This document shows, piece after piece, positions 5,111-9,410 of a stretch of DNA of 9,410 bases. The DNA comes from Actinomycetes bacterium (GTDB lineage Bacteria > Actinomycetota > Actinomycetes > Actinomycetales > Microbacteriaceae). The notes beneath the pieces were generated by a model. That model was given only the letters and a program-made list of their open reading frames with translations, was not told the origin of the DNA and searched no databases. Position numbers and translations under genes: made by a program. Within the stretch, counting starts at the first letter, position 1. Each line of letters opens with the position of its first letter. The stretch spans positions 1-9,410 of the forward strand of contig JAEWJG010000396.1 of NCBI GenBank assembly GCA_023386675.1, read 5' to 3'.

Positions 5111-8100
5111 GCGCGGGCGGCCCTCTCCATGGCGTACTCCTGCAGCGACTTCACGTCGAAGCCCTCGCGGATGGCGTCCAGCGACGCGACCGCGGCGCTG
5201 AGCTCGGCGATCGTCGTGAACAGCGGCTTGTCCGCCGCCACGGCCGCCGCGCGGATCTCGTAACCGTCCGCGCGGGCCGAGCGCCCGCTCGGGGTGTTGA
5301 TCACGACATCCACCTCGGACCGGTTGATGATGTCGACGATAGAGTCGCCGCCCGACTCCTGCGCCTCGCTGTGCTTGCGCACGACGCGGGCCGCGATGCC
5401 GTTGCGGTTGAGCACCTCGGCGGTGCCCTCCGTCGCGACGATCCCGAAGCCGAGCTGCGCCAGGCGCAGGACCGGCAGCACCACGGCGCGCTTGTCGCGG
5501 TCGGAGACCGAGACGAACACGGTGCCGGTGAGCGGCATCCCGCCGTACGCGGCCGACTGGCTCTTCGCGAACGCGGTCGGGAAGTCCTTGTCGATGCCCA
5601 TGACCTCGCCGGTCGAGCGCATCTCCGGGCCGAGCACCGAGTCCACGACCGTGCCCTCGGCGGTGCGGAACCGCTTGAACGGCAGCACGGCCTCCTTCAC
5701 GGCGACCGGGGAGTCCATCGGGATGAGCGAGCCGTCCTCCGCGGGAAGCAGGCCCTCGGCGACGAGGCTCTCGATCGTCTCGCCGACCATCAGCCGGGAG
5801 GCGGCCTTCGCCAGCGGGATGCCGAGCGCCTTGGACACGAACGGCACGGTCCGGGACGCGCGCGGGTTCGCCTCCAGCACGTAGAGCACGCCGGCGCCGA
5901 TCGCGAACTGCACGTTGAGCAGGCCGCGGACGCCGATCCCCTCGGCGATCTTCAGCGTCGCGTCGCGCACGCGGTCGATCTCGCGGCGGCCGAGCGTGAT
6001 CGGCGGGAGGGTGCACGACGAGTCGCCGGAGTGGACGCCGGCCTCCTCGATGTGCTCCATCACGCCGCCGATGTACAGCCGCTCGCCGTCGTAGAGCGCG
6101 TCCACGTCGATCTCGATCGCGTCGTCGAGGAAGCGGTCGACCAGCAGCGGGTGCGACGGGCCGACGATGCCCTGGCCGGCGACCCGCTCGAAGTAGTCGG
6201 CGAGGGAGGCGTTGTCGTAGACGATCTCCATGCCGCGGCCGCCGAGCACATAGCTCGGGCGCACCAGCACCGGGTAGCCGATCTGCTCGGCCGCGTGCGC
6301 CGCCGACGGGTAGTCGACCGCGGTGCTGTTGCGCGGCGCGACGAGGCCGGCGTTCTCGAGGATGCCCGCGAACAGGCCGCGCTCCTCCGCCAGGTCGATC
6401 GCCTCCGGCGTCGTGCCTAGGATCGGCACGCCCGCCGCCTCGAGGCCCTTCGCGAGCCCGAGCGCGGTCTGGCCGCCGAGCTGCACCACCACGCCGACGA
6501 GCTCCCCGGACTGCGACTCCGCGTGGATGACCTCCAGCACGTCCTCGAGCGTCAGCGGCTCGAAGTACAGCCGGTCGCTGGTGTCGTAGTCGGTGGACAC
6601 CGTCTCCGGGTTGCAATTGATCATGATCGTCTCGAACCCGGCGTCGTGCAGTGCGAACGAGGCGTGCACGCACGAGTAGTCGAACTCGACGCCCTGGCCG
6701 ATGCGGTTCGGCCCGGAACCCAGGATGACGACCTTGCGCTTGTCGCTCGGCTCCACCTCGGTCTCCAGGTCGTAGCTCGAGTAGTGGTACGGCGTCAGGG
6801 CCGGGAACTCGCCCGCGCACGTGTCGACCGTCTTGTAGACCGGCCGCACGCCGAGGATGTGGCGCACTTCGCGCACGTCGGCCTCGCCGAAGCCCCGCAG
6901 CTCGCCGATCTGGGCGTCGGAGAAGCCGTGGTCCTTGGCGTAGCGCAGCGTCTCGGTGTCGAGGGTCGGCGCATCCCGGAGCTGGTCCGCGACCTCGTTG
7001 ATCAGGACGATCTGGTCGATGAACCACGGGTCGATCTTGGTCGCCTCGAAGACCTGCTCGGGCGTGGCGCCCAGGCGGAGCGCCTGCTGCACGTCGACGA
7101 TGCGGCCGTCGGTCGGGGTCGCGATCGAGGCGAGGAGCTCGTCCACCGTCCGCGTCTGCTCACCCCAGTGGAACGACGACCCGCGCTTCTCGAGCGACCG
7201 CAGCGCCTTCTGCAGCGCGCTCGTGAACGAGCGGCCGATCGCCATGGCCTCGCCGACCGACTTCATGGTCGTGGTCAGCGTCGGGTCGGCGGCCGGGAAC
7301 TTCTCGAACGCGAACCGCGGAACCTTCACGACGATGTAGTCGAGCGTCGGCTCGAAGCTCGCCGGGGTCACCTTGGTGATGTCGTTCGGGATCTCGTCCA
7401 GGCGGTAGCCGATGGCCAGCTTCGCCGCGATCTTCGCGATCGGGAAGCCGGTCGCCTTCGACGCCAGCGCCGACGACCGCGAGACACGCGGGTTCATCTC
7501 GATGACGATGATCCGGCCGTTCTCCGGGTTCACCGCGAACTGGATGTTGCAGCCGCCGGTGTCGACGCCGACGGCGCGGATGATGTCGATGCCGATGTCG
7601 CGGAGCTTCTGGTACTCGCGGTCGGTCAGCGTCAGCGCCGGCGCGACGGTGATCGAGTCGCCGGTGTGCACGCCGACCGGGTCGACATTCTCGATGGAGC
7701 AGACGACGACCGTGTTGGCGGCGGTGTCGCGCATGAGCTCGAGCTCGTACTCCTTCCAGCCGAGGATGGACTCCTCCAGGAGCACCTCGCTGGTGGGGCT
7801 CTGGTGGATGCCGTCCCCGGCGATCCGGCGCAGCTGCTCGGGCGTGTACGCGAAGCCGGAGCCCAGGCCGCCCATCGTGAACGAGGGGCGCACGACGAGC
7901 GGGTAGCCGAGGTCCTCGGCGAACTCGAGCGCCTCCTCCACCGTGTGGGCGATGTGCGACCGTGCCACCTCGGCGCCGGCCTCGACGACCAGCTCCTTGA
8001 AGATCTGGCGGTCCTCGCCCTTCTGGATGGCCTCGAACTTTGCGCCGATCAGCTCGACGCCGTACTTCTCGAGGATGCCGTGCTCGTGCAGCTGCATGGC

Positions 8101-8394
8101 CGCGTTGAGCGCGGTCTGGCCGCCGAGGGTCGGCAGGATGGCGTCCGGCTTCTCCTTGGCGATGATCGTCTCGATGACCTGCCAGGTGATCGGCTCGACG
8201 TACGTGGCGTCGGCGAAGTCGGGGTCGGTCATGATCGTCGCCGGGTTGGAGTTGACGAGGATGACGCGCACCCCCTCCGCCTTGAGCACGCGGCAGGCCT
8301 GGGTGCCGGAGTAGTCGAACTCGACGGCCTGGCCGATGACGATCGGGCCGGAGCCGATGACGAGGACGGAGTTGATGTCGTCGCGCTTGGGCAT
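5107..8394 (-). CDS. carB: Carbamoyl phosphate synthetase large subunit (CarB)
   Basis: Makes carbamoyl phosphate from bicarbonate, two ATP and ammonia delivered by CarA; it feeds pyrimidine and arginine synthesis. The 1095 residues match the usual 1060-1120. The two homologous halves are clear: GSGPIVIGQAVEFDYSG (14-30) and GSGPNRIGQGVEFDYS (559-574). In the first ATP-grasp domain Arg129, Arg169, Glu215, His243, Glu299, Asn301 and Arg303 fall at the positions known in E. coli. The second has VRPSYVLGGRG (711-721), His788 and EANPR (841-845). The oligomerisation domain covers about 420-545. The C-terminal MGS-like regulatory domain (about 945-1095) keeps Lys968, Thr988, Thr991, Lys1007 and Asn1033-Thr1034, matching E. 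coli UMP/IMP-binding residues, so UMP inhibition is likely. The ATG at 8394 overlaps the carA stop by one base, with AGGAG eight bases upstream. Confidence 0.99.
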   Translation of the reverse strand: MPKRDDINSVLVIGSGPIVIGQAVEFDYSGTQACRVLKAEGVRVILVNSNPATIMTDPDFADATYVEPITWQVIETIIAKEKPDAILPTLGGQTALNAAMQLHEHGILEKYGVELIGAKFEAIQKGEDRQIFKELVVEAGAEVARSHIAHTVEEALEFAEDLGYPLVVRPSFTMGGLGSGFAYTPEQLRRIAGDGIHQSPTSEVLLEESILGWKEYELELMRDTAANTVVVCSIENVDPVGVHTGDSITVAPALTLTDREYQKLRDIGIDIIRAVGVDTGGCNIQFAVNPENGRIIVIEMNPRVSRSSALASKATGFPIAKIAAKLAIGYRLDEIPNDITKVTPASFEPTLDYIVVKVPRFAFEKFPAADPTLTTTMKSVGEAMAIGRSFTSALQKALRSLEKRGSSFHWGEQTRTVDELLASIATPTDGRIVDVQQALRLGATPEQVFEATKIDPWFIDQIVLINEVADQLRDAPTLDTETLRYAKDHGFSDAQIGELRGFGEADVREVRHILGVRPVYKTVDTCAGEFPALTPYHYSSYDLETEVEPSDKRKVVILGSGPNRIGQGVEFDYSCVHASFALHDAGFETIMINCNPETVSTDYDTSDRLYFEPLTLEDVLEVIHAESQSGELVGVVVQLGGQTALGLAKGLEAAGVPILGTTPEAIDLAEERGLFAGILENAGLVAPRNSTAVDYPSAAHAAEQIGYPVLVRPSYVLGGRGMEIVYDNASLADYFERVAGQGIVGPSHPLLVDRFLDDAIEIDVDALYDGERLYIGGVMEHIEEAGVHSGDSSCTLPPITLGRREIDRVRDATLKIAEGIGVRGLLNVQFAIGAGVLYVLEANPRASRTVPFVSKALGIPLAKAASRLMVGETIESLVAEGLLPAEDGSLIPMDSPVAVKEAVLPFKRFRTAEGTVVDSVLGPEMRSTGEVMGIDKDFPTAFAKSQSAAYGGMPLTGTVFVSVSDRDKRAVVLPVLRLAQLGFGIVATEGTAEVLNRNGIAARVVRKHSEAQESGGDSIVDIINRSEVDVVINTPSGRSARADGYEIRAAAVAADKPLFTTIAELSAAVASLDAIREGFDVKSLQEYAMERAARA

Positions 8395-9410
8395 CAGTTG
8401 TTCTCCTGCTTGGTGTCGTCGTGCTGGGCCCTGCTGTGTTGTTCGCGGATCATGTCCAGGAAGCGGTCGAAGAGGTAGTTGGCGTCGTGCGGGCCGGCCG
8501 CCGCCTCCGGGTGGTACTGCACGCTGAACGCGTTGAGGTCGAGGCAGTTCAGCCCCTCGACGACCTGGTCGTTGAGCGAGAAGTGGCTGACCTCGACGCG
8601 GCCGAAGCCGGCGGGCGAGTCGAACTCGGCGTCGATGGGCGCCTTGACGGCGAAACCGTGGTTCTGCGCGGTGATCTCGACGCGGCCGGTGCGCTTGTCG
8701 AGCACCGGCTGGTTGATCCCGCGGTGACCGAACGGGAGCTTGTAGGTGTCGAGCCCGAGCGCGCGGCCGAGCAGCTGGTTGCCGAAGCAGATGCCGAAGT
8801 ACGGCAGGCCGGCGCGCAGCGTCTCCTGGAGCAGCGCGACGTGCTTGTCGGAGGCCTTCGGGTCGCCCGGACCGTTCGAGAAGAACAGCGCGGAGACGCC
8901 GAGTCCGAGCACATCCTGAGCGCTCACCTGCTGCGGGAGCACGTGCACGTCGAGGCCGCGGCCGGCGAGGTTCTCGAGGGTCGACTTCTTGACGCCGAGG
9001 TCGAGCACGGCGACCGAGCCCACCTTCTCGCCGACGGCAGGGACCGTGTACGGCTCGACGGTGGACACCTCGGCCGACAGGTTGCGGCCCTTCATCGACG
9101 CGGCGGACGTCACGAGCTCGAGCTGCTCGCTGTCGCTGAGGTCGAAGTCGTCGCCCGAGAAGACACCGGCGCGCATGGCCCCGGCCGAGCGGATGTGACG
9201 GGTCACGGCGCGCGTGTCGATGCCGCTGATCCCCACGACGCCCTGGGCGACGAGATCGTCGTCGAGGCTGCGCTGGGCGCGGAAGTTCGAGACGACGCGG
9301 CTGGGCTCGCGGACGACGTAGCCGGCCACCCAGATCTGGCGCGACTCCATGTCCTCGTCGTTGGTGCCCGTGTTGCCGATGTGGGGCGCGGTCTGCAGGA
9401 CGATCTGCCC
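8394..9410 (-). CDS. carA: Carbamoyl phosphate synthetase small subunit (CarA), N-terminus outside the window
   Basis: Glutaminase subunit that releases ammonia from glutamine and channels it to CarB. The frame stays open to the right edge, starting inside GQIVLQTAPHIGNTGTNDED, a conserved CarA segment, so the Met codon at 9350 is internal and not the start. The visible part has 338 residues; CarA usually has about 380-400, so roughly 45-60 are missing. The N-terminal domain includes IWVAGYVVRE (visible residues 26-35) and GISGIDTRAVTRHIR (60-74). The class I glutamine amidotransferase domain has SNGPGDP (178-184), the nucleophile Cys208 in FGICFGNQLL, GHRGINQPV (228-236), and the His300-Glu302 pair in VQYHPEAAAGPHD. 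Catalytic Cys, His and Glu are all present, so it should be an active glutaminase. It ends in TGATG with carB. Confidence 0.97.
   Translation of the reverse strand, partial: GQIVLQTAPHIGNTGTNDEDMESRQIWVAGYVVREPSRVVSNFRAQRSLDDDLVAQGVVGISGIDTRAVTRHIRSAGAMRAGVFSGDDFDLSDSEQLELVTSAASMKGRNLSAEVSTVEPYTVPAVGEKVGSVAVLDLGVKKSTLENLAGRGLDVHVLPQQVSAQDVLGLGVSALFFSNGPGDPKASDKHVALLQETLRAGLPYFGICFGNQLLGRALGLDTYKLPFGHRGINQPVLDKRTGRVEITAQNHGFAVKAPIDAEFDSPAGFGRVEVSHFSLNDQVVEGLNCLDLNAFSVQYHPEAAAGPHDANYLFDRFLDMIREQHSRAQHDDTKQENN
8403..8407 (-). promoter_or_regulatory. Ribosome binding site of carB
   Basis: AGGAG eight bases before the carB ATG, within the last codons of carA. It confirms the TGATG stop-start junction. 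Confidence 0.8.

Noticed and set aside
5111..7027. Open extension of the pyrF frame far upstream through carB, giving a 926-codon frame
   Set aside because: The extension is low-complexity Arg/Gly/Ala/Pro sequence in a non-coding frame of an intact carB. The PyrF motifs begin right after the ATG at 5110.
6523..8478. Plus-strand open frame of 651 codons opposite carB, with similar long antisense frames opposite metK, coaBC and gmk
   Set aside because: Translations are Arg/Asp/Val/Leu/Gly-rich with no family motif, and they exactly mirror genes with strong third-position GC bias, which leaves the antisense frame free of stops.
9348..9350. ATG at 9350 as the carA start
   Set aside because: The upstream frame encodes the conserved CarA segment TAPHIGNTG to the window edge, so this Met is internal.
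1..9410. Mobile elements, CRISPR arrays, tRNA/rRNA genes, defence systems
   Set aside because: Scanning both strands showed only core metabolic genes in conserved order, with no transposase, direct repeat array or structural RNA.

Overview
The window is very GC-rich, and all eight recognisable genes lie on the minus strand. It looks like an actinobacterial chromosome. The gene order carA-carB-pyrF-(mIHF)-gmk-rpoZ-coaBC-metK-priA is the classical actinobacterial housekeeping block. Protein sequence style and the joining of mIHF to guanylate kinase suggest Microbacteriaceae (Leifsonia/Clavibacter-like); that family placement is inference.

Layout in the direction of transcription (high to low coordinates). 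carA enters at the right edge and lacks its N-terminus. It overlaps carB by one base (TGATG), and carB overlaps pyrF by four bases (ATGA). pyrF overlaps the next gene by eight bases. That gene encodes one 319-residue protein with an mIHF-type DNA-binding domain fused in front of guanylate kinase. After a gap of about 106 bases comes rpoZ (omega subunit of RNA polymerase). An 80-base gap with a strong GC hairpin leads to coaBC (bifunctional CoA biosynthesis). A 97-base gap leads to metK (S-adenosylmethionine synthetase). priA follows two bases after the metK stop and runs off the left edge.

How the genes work together. carA/carB make carbamoyl phosphate, and pyrF makes UMP at the end of de novo pyrimidine synthesis. 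UMP-binding residues in the C-terminal domain of CarB appear intact, so feedback inhibition is likely. Gmk makes GDP, omega stabilises RNA polymerase, CoaBC makes 4'-phosphopantetheine and MetK makes SAM. PriA belongs to replication restart. The overlaps make carA-carB-pyrF-gmk a likely translationally coupled unit. rpoZ, coaBC and metK follow after short gaps where extra regulation could act.

No mobile element, CRISPR array, tRNA, rRNA or defence system was seen, and there is no gene-free stretch over 300 bases. This is mostly an ordinary core region. The items most worth a second look are the mIHF-guanylate kinase fusion with its altered basic loop, the hairpin just ahead of coaBC, and the absence of any cysteine in CoaBC.
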